Assembly: GCA_964451305.1 (NCBI GenBank)
Contig: CAYVHV010000021.1
Span: 3,708 to 67,707 of the forward strand
Direction: 5' to 3'
DNA: 64,000 nt
From: SHLQ01 sp964451305
GTDB lineage: Bacteria; Actinomycetota; Acidimicrobiia; Acidimicrobiales; SHLQ01
A model generated the notes under the pieces. That model did not search any database. It worked only from the letters and a program-made list of their open reading frames with translations, and was not told the DNA's origin. Both the position numbers and the translations under genes were made by a program. The stretch's first letter is position 1. Each line of letters begins with the position of its first letter. Positions 18,632 through 27,847 of this stretch are shown here, in pieces.

Positions 18632-20235
18632 GCCCCCGTAAAGCACCGCGCCCCGGTCTGGTTCTCGATGTTGACGCATCGACCCCACCAGTGTTGTTCC
18701 ACCACGGTGAGAACTTCAAGATGGAGAAACTGCCCGTCGGTAGGTCTCGCATCATCTATCCGGCCGAACCAATGCGCGGCTTGGAGAATCCGAACCAAGC
18801 AATCCGAGATGCACTCGAGAACCCGATCGATTCCGATCCGCTCCGTGCGCTCATGACGCCCGACATGAAGTTGACGATCGCATTTGATGACATCAGCTTG
18901 CCGCTTCCCCCGATGCGTAAACCCGATGTGCGCCAGCGCATCATCGAAGCGGTCCTCGATATCGCCGCTGAAGTCGGTGTCGACGACGTGCACATCATCG
19001 CAGCGCTCGCGCTGCACCGTCGGATGACCGAAGCTGAACTCCGCCACGCCGTAGGCGACCGCGTCTACGACGCGTTCGCGCCGAGCGGACGCCTCTACAA
19101 CCACGACGCTGAAGATCCCGATGGCATGACGCACCTCGGAGAAACCCTGCACGGCGAAGAGGTCCAGATCTCAAAGCGCGCCGTCGACAGCGACCTCACC
19201 GTCTACGTCAACATCAACCTCGTGTCGATGGACGGCGGGCACAAGAGCACCGCCACCGGCCTTTCCGGCTACACCGCTCTTCGCCATCACCACAACGTCG
19301 ACACGATGCGCAAGTCGACATCGTTCATGGATCCGCCGAACTCGGAGCTTCACACGAAGAACTGGCGACAGGGCGACGTCATTCGCAACGCTGGGGTCAA
19401 GATCTTCCAGATCGAAACGACGATCAACAACAACACGTTCGGCGAAACCGGCCCGTTGTCGATGCTCCAAAAACGCGAATGGGAATGGACCGGCCGTGAC
19501 CGGGCCAAGTTCCTCGCCATGCAAGGTGGCCTCAACTACATGTCCGCTGGCGCCCGCCGCCGGGTCTTCCACAATTGGAAGTCACCGTACGAGCTGACGT
19601 CGGTTCAGGCTGGCGAGATCGAAGCGGTACACAAGGTCACGACCGAAAACACCTACGCCCAGCAACTCGTACCCGTCGAGGGTCAGACCGACATCATGAC
19701 GATGGGTCTTCCCTACATCTCTCCGTACAACGTCAACTCGGTCATGAATCCGATTCTCGTGGCCGTCCTCGGCCTCGGATACTTCTTCAACCTGTACCGA
19801 GGAAAGCCGCTCGTGCGCAAGGGTGGGGTGCTCATCATGAGCCACCCCACACCGTGGGACTTCAATCCGGTGCATCATCCGAGCTACGTGGACTTCTTCG
19901 AGCAGGTCCTCGCCGACACGACCGATCCGATCGAGATCGAAAAGAAGTACGAGAAGCAGTACGCCGAGGACGAGTGGTACCGCCACCTGTATCGGACGAG
20001 CTATGCCTACCACGGCGTTCACCCGTTCTACATGTGGTACTGGTGCGCTCATGCCCTCGAACACCTCGGTCAAACGATCATCGTCGGTGGCGATCCAAAG
20101 GCCGTACGCCGACTTGGGTTCCGCCCCGCATCGACACTCCAAGACGCACTGGAAATGGCGACCGACACCGTCGGCCCACAGCCCACGATCACCCACTTCC
20201 ACAACCCACCGATGCTCATGGCGGACGTGAAGTAG
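18628..20235 (+). CDS. Lactate racemase-like (LarA/DUF2088) domain protein
   Basis: A 535-residue protein whose N-terminal half matches the LarA family: LTIAFDDISLPLPPM (about 82-96), DDVHIIAALALHRRMTEAEL (H130 at the position of the family THRPM histidine), and DGGHKSTATGLSGY with K206, in the place of the lysine that carries the nickel-pincer cofactor, then HHHN (220-223). The family histidine about 10 residues before that lysine is not seen, so racemase chemistry is uncertain. The C-terminal half contains PVEGQTDIMTMGLPYISPYNVNS and a hydrophobic stretch. It is the middle gene of the acyl reductase/PlsC operon, 2 bases before the PlsC gene. The substrate is unknown and may be lipid-linked. 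Confidence 0.75.
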   Translation: MSPRKAPRPGLVLDVDASTPPVLFHHGENFKMEKLPVGRSRIIYPAEPMRGLENPNQAIRDALENPIDSDPLRALMTPDMKLTIAFDDISLPLPPMRKPDVRQRIIEAVLDIAAEVGVDDVHIIAALALHRRMTEAELRHAVGDRVYDAFAPSGRLYNHDAEDPDGMTHLGETLHGEEVQISKRAVDSDLTVYVNINLVSMDGGHKSTATGLSGYTALRHHHNVDTMRKSTSFMDPPNSELHTKNWRQGDVIRNAGVKIFQIETTINNNTFGETGPLSMLQKREWEWTGRDRAKFLAMQGGLNYMSAGARRRVFHNWKSPYELTSVQAGEIEAVHKVTTENTYAQQLVPVEGQTDIMTMGLPYISPYNVNSVMNPILVAVLGLGYFFNLYRGKPLVRKGGVLIMSHPTPWDFNPVHHPSYVDFFEQVLADTTDPIEIEKKYEKQYAEDEWYRHLYRTSYAYHGVHPFYMWYWCAHALEHLGQTIIVGGDPKAVRRLGFRPASTLQDALEMATDTVGPQPTITHFHNPPMLMADVK

Positions 20236-20237
20236 CG

Positions 20238-21212
20238 ATGGAACCAACCGACTTCCGCTCACGGGTTTCCCGGCGACTCGCCGGCACCGAAGTACCCCTC
20301 GTCGGCAAATTGCGTAAGCCGCTCCAAGCATTGCCGTTTCCGTACAACGCACCGACGGTTCCACAATCTGTAGAGCTGCCCGAGTGCTCGACGATGACCG
20401 GCACGAACTTCCCGACCGATTGGGCGCGAAGCGAACCCGCCCGCATGACGCGAGCGGTCCTTATCGACACGATGGTGCGCCCGGTCATGAACGGCTTAGC
20501 TCAGCCGACCAAACGCGGTGCCGATCGCCTGAGTGAGCTGAGAGGTCCAGCGGTGTTCGCCGCGAACCATCACAGCCATCTCGACACTCCCCTGTTGTTG
20601 AGCGCGCTCCCAACGCCATGGCGTCATCACGTCGTCATCGGCGCAGCTGCCGACTACTTCTTCGGCACCCGTGTCACCGGGGCGCTGTCCGCATTGGTCA
20701 TCGGAGCAATACCGATCGATCGCACCAAGATCAGCCGAAGCTCGACCGATCTCGCACGTGATCTCATCGGCGAGGGTTGGTCGCTCGTCGTCTTTCCCGA
20801 AGGCGGCCGCAGTCCCGATGGGTGGGGCCAACCGTTCCGTGGTGGCGCTGCGTTCATTGCGCAACGGACGAACGTTCCCGTGGTGCCCGTCCACATCGAA
20901 GGAACCGGCCGAATTCTCGGCAAGGGCAACTCGGTCCCACGCCCGAGCCGCACCACGATCACCTTCGGCGAGCCAATCCACTGCGGCGAAGACGAGGACG
21001 CTCGGTCGTTCAATGCCCGCATCGAAGATCGTGTGGCCGAACTCGCCGACGAGGCAATGACCGATTGGTGGCAAGCAAAGAAGCGAGCCCACCATGACGA
21101 GACCCCGAAGCTCACCGGCCCACAGACAGCGTCGTGGCGCCGGGTGTGGGAACTCGACAGTGAACGTCCAAAGTTTGGCCGCTCAAAGGCCAAGTCCTGG
21201 CCTCGCGGCTAG
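20238..21212 (+). CDS. 1-acyl-sn-glycerol-3-phosphate acyltransferase-like protein (PlsC family)
   Basis: A 324-residue acyltransferase. The catalytic H111-x4-D116 lies in ANHHSHLD, and the acceptor-binding motif FPEGGRS begins at 187, followed by FRGGAAFIA and VPVVPVHIEG. These are PlsC blocks I, III and IV. The N-terminal 75 residues are an unassigned extension. It transfers an acyl chain to a hydroxyl of a lysolipid or related alcohol. It is the third gene of the TetR-controlled operon, starting 2 bases after the LarA-like gene. Frames extending further upstream run through that gene and are not credible. Confidence 0.87.
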   Translation: MEPTDFRSRVSRRLAGTEVPLVGKLRKPLQALPFPYNAPTVPQSVELPECSTMTGTNFPTDWARSEPARMTRAVLIDTMVRPVMNGLAQPTKRGADRLSELRGPAVFAANHHSHLDTPLLLSALPTPWRHHVVIGAAADYFFGTRVTGALSALVIGAIPIDRTKISRSSTDLARDLIGEGWSLVVFPEGGRSPDGWGQPFRGGAAFIAQRTNVPVVPVHIEGTGRILGKGNSVPRPSRTTITFGEPIHCGEDEDARSFNARIEDRVAELADEAMTDWWQAKKRAHHDETPKLTGPQTASWRRVWELDSERPKFGRSKAKSWPRG

Positions 21213-21215
21213 GCG

Positions 21216-21533
21216 TTACTCGCCGTCGAGACTCGCTGGCAGCTGTTCGACCTCGGAGAGCACCTCGGTCGAGACACAGAGCTGACCAGCACTTACCATC
21301 GCCGCAATGCCTGCCTCACCGGGTTCGACGAGCGGATCGAAGGCATGAAGTTGGTCGAGTTCGATGAGGACATCGGCCATACATTCGGCCTGGCCGGAAC
21401 TCGCCCCGCCTGTCTCAAACCTGTCGACGGCGTCGCCACGATCGAACTCGGCCGATGCACACGAAATGGCCACGACGGCGATCATCGCCATCAGCACGCC
21501 AACGCGCCGACCCGAACCTGTGCACTCCACCAT
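21216..21533 (-). CDS. Small putative lipoprotein
   Basis: A 105-residue protein from ATG 21533. It begins with a basic region and a hydrophobic core ending in a lipobox-like ISC (VVAISCASAEF), so it is probably lipid-anchored outside the membrane. The mature part contains ECMADVLIELDQL and SAGQLCVSTEVL, a pair of cysteines within short helices. An upstream in-frame start at 21686 would put 51 unrelated residues before the signal sequence. No family recognised. It converges on the PlsC gene. Confidence 0.6.
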   Translation of the reverse strand: MVECTGSGRRVGVLMAMIAVVAISCASAEFDRGDAVDRFETGGASSGQAECMADVLIELDQLHAFDPLVEPGEAGIAAMVSAGQLCVSTEVLSEVEQLPASLDGE

Positions 21534-21697
21534 GAACAATCGGCATCGGCAAAGTGGTGTTGAGTAGCCCGATCGCCGCTCGCTCTGGCAACGCTGGTCC
21601 ATTAACGGGTGCAGAAGCGTCGGCGATAGCAGATCGTCCATCGCTTCAGCCGATAGACTTGTGCTGGTTTTGCCCGCTCTACCCATGAGGAAAATAC

Positions 21698-23983
21698 GTG
21701 GCTGTTTTTGCGAATACCCCGATCGAACTCGTCAACTCGGTCTATGCAACGCTCGACGAGCGCTTGGCGAAGGGACGTGAGCGTCTCGGACGTGCGCTGA
21801 CCCTCACCGAGAAGATTCTGATCAACCACCTCGACGACGTCGACAACGGTGGGCTCGAGCGCGGCGTGTCGTACACCGACCTTCGCCCCGATCGGGTCGC
21901 AATGCAGGATGCAACCGCGCAGATGGCCTGGCTGCAGTTCATGACCGCCGGCCTGTCAGAGACCGCCGTTCCGACCACGACCCACAGCGATCACTTGATC
22001 CAAGCTCGCGTCGAAGGCAAGACCGACCTCGAAGTCGCACGAGACACGAACGCTGAGGTCTACCAGTTTCTCGAAGATGTCAGCGCAAAGTACGGCGGCG
22101 GCTTCTGGGCGCCAGGATCGGGAATCATCCACCAGGTCGTGCTGGAGAACTACGCCTTCCCAGGCGGCATGATGCTCGGCACCGACAGCCACACACCAAA
22201 CGCTGGCGGCTTGGGCATGATCGCCGTCGGTGTCGGAGGCGCCGATGCGGTCGACGTCATGACCGGCTTCCCGTGGAATGTCCGCTGGCCAAAGGCAATC
22301 GGCGTCCACCTCACCGGCGAGCTCCAGGGCTGGGCGGCTCCAAAGGACGTCATCTTGAAGGTCGCCGAGATCCTCACCGTCAAGGGCGGCACCGGCGCGA
22401 TCGTCGAGTACTTCGGTCCCGGCGCTGAGAGCTTGTCGGCCACCGGCAAGGCAACGATCTGCAACATGGGAGCCGAGATCGGCGCGACGACCTCGCTGTT
22501 TGCGTACGACGACGCAACGAGCCGCTACCTGTTAGCAACCGGCCGCGAAGCCATCGACAACGCAGCACGCAACGTGGCACACCACCTGCGTGCCGACGAC
22601 GAGGTCTACGCCGATCCGCACGCCTTCTTCGATCAGGTCATCGAGATCGATCTGAATACCCTTCAGCCACTGATCAACGGCCCCCACACCCCCGACCTTG
22701 CTCGCCCCCTCAACAAGCTGGGCGCCGAAGCTGAGCTCAACGGTTGGCCGAAGGAGATTTCCGCTGCGTTGATCGGCTCGTGCACCAACTCGTCATATGA
22801 GGACATCAGCCGCGCAGCATCGATCGCTCGCGATGCCGCGTCCAAGGGCCTCAAAGCCAAGGTTCCGTTCATGGTCACCCCGGGCTCTGAAGCCACGATG
22901 GAAACCATCCAGCGCGACGGATTCCTCGCCGACCTTGAAGACATTGGTGCCGTCGTGCTCGCAAACGCATGCGGCCCGTGCATTGGTCAGTGGAAGCGCG
23001 ACGATCGCGAAGGTCACGAGGGCGAAGCCAACAGCATCGTCACCTCGTACAACCGCAACTTCCCGAAGCGCAACGATGGCGATCCCGCCACCTTGGCCTT
23101 CGTTACCTCACCGGAAACCACGGTTGCCATGGCTCTCGCCGGCCGACTCGACTTCGATCCAAAGACCGACACCCTCACCAACGATGCTGGCGAAGAAGTG
23201 ACGCTAGAAGTTGGCGCTGGTACCGAACTTCCGACCGACGGCTTCGAAAGTGGCATCTCGATGTTCCTTGCGCCGCCGGAAGACCCGACGGGCGTCATCG
23301 TCTCGGTGTCACCTGACTCAGACCGTTTGCAGCTGCTCACGCCGTTCCCGGAGTGGGATGGCAACGACTACATCGAGCTTCCAATTCTCGGCAAGGGCGT
23401 CGGAAAGGTCACGACCGACCACATCTCGATGGCCGGCCCGTGGCTCAAGTACCGCGGCCACCTCGAGAACATCTCGGGCAACCTGTACCTCGGTGTCGTC
23501 AATGCGTATACCAACGAACCCGAGTTCGCGGTCGACCCATCCGATGGCGAGACCAAGAGCTACCCCGATATCGCAAAGAGCCTCCACGAGAAGAACATCA
23601 ACTGGGTCTTCATTGGCGAAGAGAACGTCGGCGAGGGTTCGAGCCGCGAGCACGCAGCGATGGAGCCTCGCTTCCGCGGTTGCCATGCCGTGTTCGCGAA
23701 GTCATTCGCTCGAATCCACGAGACCAACCTCAAGAAGCAGGGCGTGCTCGCGCTGACATTTGCCGACCCGGCCTTCTGGGACACGATCGGCGAAGGGGAC
23801 ACGATCTCGATCACTGGACTCGCCGATCTCGCACCAGGCAAGCCAGTCGACTGTGTTCTCCACAAAGCAGACGGCGGCGAAGCGGTGCCGTTCCAGGCAA
23901 ACCAGACCCTGTCCGAAGATCAGATCGAGTGGTTCCACGCCGGATCCGCTCTGAACTTGATCCGACAACAAACGGCTGGCTGA
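21698..23983 (+). CDS. acn: Aconitate hydratase (mitochondrial-type)
   Basis: Interconverts citrate and isocitrate in the TCA cycle using a [4Fe-4S] cluster. Start GTG 21698 follows a TGAGGA ribosome-binding site. The 761 residues match the length of the mitochondrial-type family (about 750-780), shorter than AcnA (about 890). Cluster cysteines are in GSCTNSSYED and NACGPCIGQW; HSDHLIQA, GTDSHTPNAGGLGMIAVGVGG and GEGSSREHAAMEPR are substrate-site blocks. It is followed 10 bases later by a LysR gene, and citrate synthase lies 2.5 kb downstream. Confidence 0.95.
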   Translation: MAVFANTPIELVNSVYATLDERLAKGRERLGRALTLTEKILINHLDDVDNGGLERGVSYTDLRPDRVAMQDATAQMAWLQFMTAGLSETAVPTTTHSDHLIQARVEGKTDLEVARDTNAEVYQFLEDVSAKYGGGFWAPGSGIIHQVVLENYAFPGGMMLGTDSHTPNAGGLGMIAVGVGGADAVDVMTGFPWNVRWPKAIGVHLTGELQGWAAPKDVILKVAEILTVKGGTGAIVEYFGPGAESLSATGKATICNMGAEIGATTSLFAYDDATSRYLLATGREAIDNAARNVAHHLRADDEVYADPHAFFDQVIEIDLNTLQPLINGPHTPDLARPLNKLGAEAELNGWPKEISAALIGSCTNSSYEDISRAASIARDAASKGLKAKVPFMVTPGSEATMETIQRDGFLADLEDIGAVVLANACGPCIGQWKRDDREGHEGEANSIVTSYNRNFPKRNDGDPATLAFVTSPETTVAMALAGRLDFDPKTDTLTNDAGEEVTLEVGAGTELPTDGFESGISMFLAPPEDPTGVIVSVSPDSDRLQLLTPFPEWDGNDYIELPILGKGVGKVTTDHISMAGPWLKYRGHLENISGNLYLGVVNAYTNEPEFAVDPSDGETKSYPDIAKSLHEKNINWVFIGEENVGEGSSREHAAMEPRFRGCHAVFAKSFARIHETNLKKQGVLALTFADPAFWDTIGEGDTISITGLADLAPGKPVDCVLHKADGGEAVPFQANQTLSEDQIEWFHAGSALNLIRQQTAG

Positions 23984-23993
23984 TCCGCTCGCC

Positions 23994-24923
23994 ATGGACC
24001 TTCGCCAACTGAACGCCATCATGGCAGTGTCCGAGCACCGCAGCTTTTCAGCTGCAGCTCGGGCGCTCCATACGGTCCAGTCGAATGTGTCAACGCACGT
24101 TGCCCGGCTCGAGCGCGAGCTCGACGCCGTGCTCGTCGACCGTCGCACTGGTGAACTCACCGCAGAAGGCGAGGTCGTTGTTCTCCGAGCGCTTCGAATC
24201 AAAGCCGAGCTACAAGCAATCCCAGCGGACGTCTCGGCGCTACGCGATGACATCCGTGGCACCGTCCGGTTCGGCATCATCGGTACGACGGGCCGCTGGC
24301 TCGTGCCGGCGCTACTCAGTGCGCTCAAAGAGAGCTTCCCTGGCGTCCACCTCGTCGTGGTCGACGCGACCACGACCGGCCTACTCCCCCAGCTCCAGAG
24401 CGGACAGCTCACCATGGCCGTCCTCAACCTCCCGCTAAGCGAACCCGAGCTCGCATCGGAACCGCTCTTCGACGAGGAACGAATCCTTATCGTGCCGAAA
24501 GACCACGAGCTCGCCGTGCACGATCGTGTGACCCTCGCAGATCTCAAAGATCACGAGATCGTGCTCCCTCCAGCAGGCACGCAGTTTCGCCAAGAGGTCG
24601 ACGCCGCCGCGGAAGAGCTTGGAATCGAACTCGTCCCATCGGCGGAACTCGATGGCATGAGATTGCTCGCCTCGCTCGCATTCCAGGGGTATGCCCCGGC
24701 CCTCGTACCAGCAACCGCTGCACCATATGGCCACGGCGATGACTGGAAGATCGTCAACGTCGACGACATGACCACGCGCAGCGTTGGTTTGGCCTACCGA
24801 CGGTGGACCACTCTCCCGGCCCCGGCCCGCGCCGTCCAGCAGGTCATCGGCGAAGTCGTCCAAGCCCAAGGTGCACTCCAGCCCGGCCTCCACGTCACGG
24901 TGAGCAACAGCTCAAGCTCATAA
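23994..24923 (+). CDS. LysR-family transcriptional regulator
   Basis: A 309-residue LTTR: the N-terminal winged helix-turn-helix (MDLRQLNAIMAVSEHRSFSAAAR, with HTVQSNVSTHVARLE as the recognition region) and a C-terminal periplasmic-binding-like effector domain (GTVRFGIIGTTGRWLVPALL onwards). It begins 10 bases after the aconitase gene on the same strand, unlike the usual divergent arrangement, so it may be co-transcribed with it and act on the aconitase or carboxyltransferase genes around it. The effector is unknown; a TCA intermediate would fit the context. Confidence 0.88.
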   Translation: MDLRQLNAIMAVSEHRSFSAAARALHTVQSNVSTHVARLERELDAVLVDRRTGELTAEGEVVVLRALRIKAELQAIPADVSALRDDIRGTVRFGIIGTTGRWLVPALLSALKESFPGVHLVVVDATTTGLLPQLQSGQLTMAVLNLPLSEPELASEPLFDEERILIVPKDHELAVHDRVTLADLKDHEIVLPPAGTQFRQEVDAAAEELGIELVPSAELDGMRLLASLAFQGYAPALVPATAAPYGHGDDWKIVNVDDMTTRSVGLAYRRWTTLPAPARAVQQVIGEVVQAQGALQPGLHVTVSNSSSS

Positions 24924-24987
24924 GCAACGAGCGGAAGAAACGGCTTCCCGTTAGGGCCGTCGTGATGGGGGCTTCTAGACTTCGGGC

Positions 24988-26346
24988 GTGGCAATCACCA
25001 ACACCTCGCCCGCTGGAGAAACCGCCAACCATGGCGGACAAAGTCGCCGCTCGGTAGAGCGTGGCAACGACGGACGTCGACGGGTCGTCGTGCGCATCGC
25101 AAACCACGAAGAAGCAGCGATAACGACCCGTGATGCTGATCTCATCGCCGAATCCGCAGCGAGCGCGCTCCATCAAGGCATCCCCCTCGTCGTCGAGTTT
25201 CGAGCCAACGGCCCCGCAGCGCACGAAGAGCTCGCCGTGACCTTCGCCGTCGGTGGCGCCGCAAGAGAGCTGACCCGATGCTCGGGTCAGGTACCGACCA
25301 TCGGGGTCCTCCACGGCGACGCCATGGCCGGTCCTGCGCTCCTGCTCGGACTCATGGATCACGTCATCGTGGTCGACCACAGCCACGCATTCGTCAGCGG
25401 ACCGAAGATGGTGAGCGAATTCACCGGTGTCGAATTCAACCGCACCGAACTCGGTGGAGCATCCGTCCTCGCCCAAAGCGCGGGCCTTGCTGCACTCTCT
25501 GCGCCTGATGTCGACGTCGCCTACGAACTTGTCGATGACCTTTTGTCGATCCTTCCAGCGAACAACGAAGAACCAGCACCCCTGATCGAAACGTCCGATC
25601 CACACGATCGAGCGGTCCCAGATGCAGCAGACATTCTCCCCGACACGGCATCGGGTGCCTATGACGTACGAGATGTGATTGGCGAAGTTGTCGACGACGA
25701 GTGGTTTCTCGAACTTCGACCAACTTTTGCGACCAACCTCATCACCGGGTTCGCGAGCATTGGAGGAGTCGCTGTGGGCGTCGTTGCAAACCAGCCGATG
25801 GCAATCGCCGGCACGCTCGACATCCCGTCGTCACAGAAGGGCGGACGGTTCGTCGCCTTCTGCGATGCATTCAACCTTCCAATCGTGACTTTCGTCGACA
25901 CATCGGGCTTCTATCCGGGCAAGGATCTCGAGTGGCGAGGCATGATTCGCTACGGCGCACAGTTGGCCTTTGCGTACGCCCGCGCCACCGTGCCTCGGAT
26001 CAACGTGACTCTGCGCAAGAGTTACGGTGGCGCGTACATCGTCATGGATTCGAAGAACATGGGCAACGACCTCGCCTATGCGTGGCCGAGCGCCGAGATT
26101 GCGGTGATGGGAGCAAAGGGAGCGATCGAGATCTTGCACCGCAAGGCAGATCAGGACGAACGAGCCGAGCTCGAGGCCGCCTACGAAGAGCGTTTACTCA
26201 ACCCATACATCGCGGCGCAACGCGGAACGGTCGATTCGGTGATCTCCCCGCAAGATACGCGGTCACAGCTCGCAGCGAGCCTCCGCTTGCTCGCGTCGAA
26301 GCGCGAGATTCTTCCTCGACGCAAGCACGACAACACCCCGTTGTAG
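24988..26346 (+). CDS. Acyl-CoA carboxylase carboxyltransferase (beta) subunit-like protein
   Basis: A 452-residue carboxyltransferase starting at GTG 24988. The C-terminal half is well conserved: GVVANQPMAIAGTLDIPSSQK, FCDAFNLPIVTFVDTSGFYPG, RKSYGGAYIVMDSKNMG, AWPSAEIAVMGAKGAIEILHR, as in PccB/AccD biotin-dependent enzymes. The N-terminal half is weaker and about 60 residues shorter than the usual 510-540. The alpha (biotin carboxylase/biotin carrier) subunit is not in this window. Acetyl-, propionyl- or another acyl-CoA could be the substrate. It sits between the aconitase/LysR pair and citrate synthase. Confidence 0.8.
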   Translation: MAITNTSPAGETANHGGQSRRSVERGNDGRRRVVVRIANHEEAAITTRDADLIAESAASALHQGIPLVVEFRANGPAAHEELAVTFAVGGAARELTRCSGQVPTIGVLHGDAMAGPALLLGLMDHVIVVDHSHAFVSGPKMVSEFTGVEFNRTELGGASVLAQSAGLAALSAPDVDVAYELVDDLLSILPANNEEPAPLIETSDPHDRAVPDAADILPDTASGAYDVRDVIGEVVDDEWFLELRPTFATNLITGFASIGGVAVGVVANQPMAIAGTLDIPSSQKGGRFVAFCDAFNLPIVTFVDTSGFYPGKDLEWRGMIRYGAQLAFAYARATVPRINVTLRKSYGGAYIVMDSKNMGNDLAYAWPSAEIAVMGAKGAIEILHRKADQDERAELEAAYEERLLNPYIAAQRGTVDSVISPQDTRSQLAASLRLLASKREILPRRKHDNTPL

Positions 26347-26414
26347 GCCATCGGAACTAGCGAATCGAAGAAGTTCGACAGAGTCACGCCGCTTCGCTTG
26401 AGCGTTCCTCGTTT

Positions 26415-26448
26415 GTTCCGCTGGGAACGGCCCGCAGAGTCCTATATT
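26415..26448 (+). promoter_or_regulatory. Candidate gltA promoter with inverted repeat
   Basis: An inverted repeat GTTCC-gctg-GGAAC (26415-26428) lies 14 bases upstream of an AT-rich -10-like hexamer TATATT (26443-26448), about 65 bases before the citrate synthase start. The AT-rich patch stands out in this GC-rich sequence. No convincing -35 is seen at normal spacing, so the repeat may be an activator or repressor site. Confidence 0.35.
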
Positions 26449-26511
26449 TAATAGTGCGCTGACATCGAAGTTCAGCACGCAGCCACCAACCAACCCTTCT
26501 TGGAGCACGCC

Positions 26512-27780
26512 GTGAGCGAGACCATCACCATCACTGATAACCGAACCGGCGAGTCGGTCGAGATTCCGATCGTCAACGGGGGCGTTGACTCCAGTGAATG
26601 GAAGAAGCTGATGCCAGGAACCTGGTTCCTCGATCCGGCTTTTGGCACGACGGCGAGCACCACCTCGGCAATCACGTTTCTCGATGGCGGCGCAGGCCAG
26701 CTCGAGTACCGCGGCTACCCAATCGATCAGCTCGCACAAAACTCCTCTCACCTCGAGGTGTCCTACCTGCTGCTCAACGGTGAGCTTCCCGATAAGGCAG
26801 CACTCGACAGCTGGGTTGACGACGTCACGCACCACACCTACCTGCACGAGAACTTCCGTCGCTCGATCCACGATGCGTTCCACTACGACGCTCACCCAAT
26901 GGGTCTTCTCACCTCGAGCCTCGCTGGCCTCTCGACCTTCTATCCAGATTCGAAGGAGATCGAAGACCCAGAGTCGCGAATGAAGCAGATCACGCGTCTC
27001 GTCGCCAAAATGCCGACCTTGGCCGCAAGCGCCTACCGCTTCAGCCTCGGCCTGCCATTCGTATTTCCACGCAACGACCTCGACTACACATCGAACTTCT
27101 TGTCGATGATGTTCTCGATCGCAGAGGACGACTACGAACCAGACCCAGCGCTCAAGAAGGCAATGGAGATCCTGTTCATCCTCCATGCCGATCATGAGCA
27201 GAACTGCTCGACGACCGCTGCTCGGGTTGTTGGCTCAGCTCACGCCGACCCATATGTTTCGGTTGCTGCAGCTGCAGCTGCGCTGTATGGCCCTCGCCAT
27301 GGCGGCGCCAACGAAGCGGTGCTTCGCATGCTCGCCGAAATTGGTTCGTACGAGAACGTCCCCGCCTACATGGAACGTGTCAAGGGCGGCGAAGAACGCC
27401 TCATGGGCTTTGGTCATCGCGTGTACAAGAACTACGACCCACGGGCCACCATTATCAAGGAGGCGGCGCACGAGGTCTTTGCGGTTACCGGAAAGAACCC
27501 ACTGCTCGACATTGCGCTCAAGCTCGAAGAGGTTGCACTCGCCGATCCGTACTTCATCGATCGCAAGCTGTACCCCAACGTCGACTTCTACTCCGGCCTC
27601 ATCTACCAGTCGATGGGCTTCCCCGTCGAGATGTTCACCGTCCTCTTCGCAATTCCACGGACGGTCGGTTGGCTTGCCCACTGGCAAGAGATGCTCGAGC
27701 AGAACAGCCGTATCGCACGACCACGTCAGGTCTACACCGGTGCGGCAACACGCGATTACGTCCCGCTAGATAATCGCTAG
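26512..27780 (+). CDS. gltA: Citrate synthase
   Basis: Condenses acetyl-CoA and oxaloacetate to citrate. It starts at GTG 26512 with GGAG at 26502-26505 as ribosome-binding site (422 residues). Family motifs: FLDGGAGQLEYRGYPIDQLA, ILHADHEQNCSTTAARVVGSA (catalytic His), ALYGPRHGGANEAVLRML (second His), GFGHRVYKNYDPRA (Arg/His substrate site) and the final catalytic Asp in PNVDFYSGL. The N-terminal beta domain makes it the long type II form, which in many bacteria is hexameric. It is preceded by its own promoter-like region rather than being clearly part of the upstream unit. Confidence 0.95.
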   Translation: MSETITITDNRTGESVEIPIVNGGVDSSEWKKLMPGTWFLDPAFGTTASTTSAITFLDGGAGQLEYRGYPIDQLAQNSSHLEVSYLLLNGELPDKAALDSWVDDVTHHTYLHENFRRSIHDAFHYDAHPMGLLTSSLAGLSTFYPDSKEIEDPESRMKQITRLVAKMPTLAASAYRFSLGLPFVFPRNDLDYTSNFLSMMFSIAEDDYEPDPALKKAMEILFILHADHEQNCSTTAARVVGSAHADPYVSVAAAAAALYGPRHGGANEAVLRMLAEIGSYENVPAYMERVKGGEERLMGFGHRVYKNYDPRATIIKEAAHEVFAVTGKNPLLDIALKLEEVALADPYFIDRKLYPNVDFYSGLIYQSMGFPVEMFTVLFAIPRTVGWLAHWQEMLEQNSRIARPRQVYTGAATRDYVPLDNR

Positions 27781-27788
27781 GTAAGAAG

Positions 27789-27815
27789 TCGGCCGATTCG
27801 TTGGCCGATCTCCTT
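27789..27815 (+). terminator. Probable gltA terminator
   Basis: A hairpin TCGGCC (27789-27794) / GGCCGA (27803-27808) with an 8-base loop lies just after the gltA stop and is followed by a short pyrimidine-rich stretch (TCTCCTTTC). Confidence 0.4.
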
Positions 27816-27847
27816 TCACCCCTCTAAACGATCTAGGATGAGCCGCA

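Noticed and set aside
19575..20237. N-terminal extension of the PlsC protein
   Set aside because: The open frame continues upstream inside the LarA-like gene in another frame with no PlsC-like sequence; the proper start is ATG 20238.
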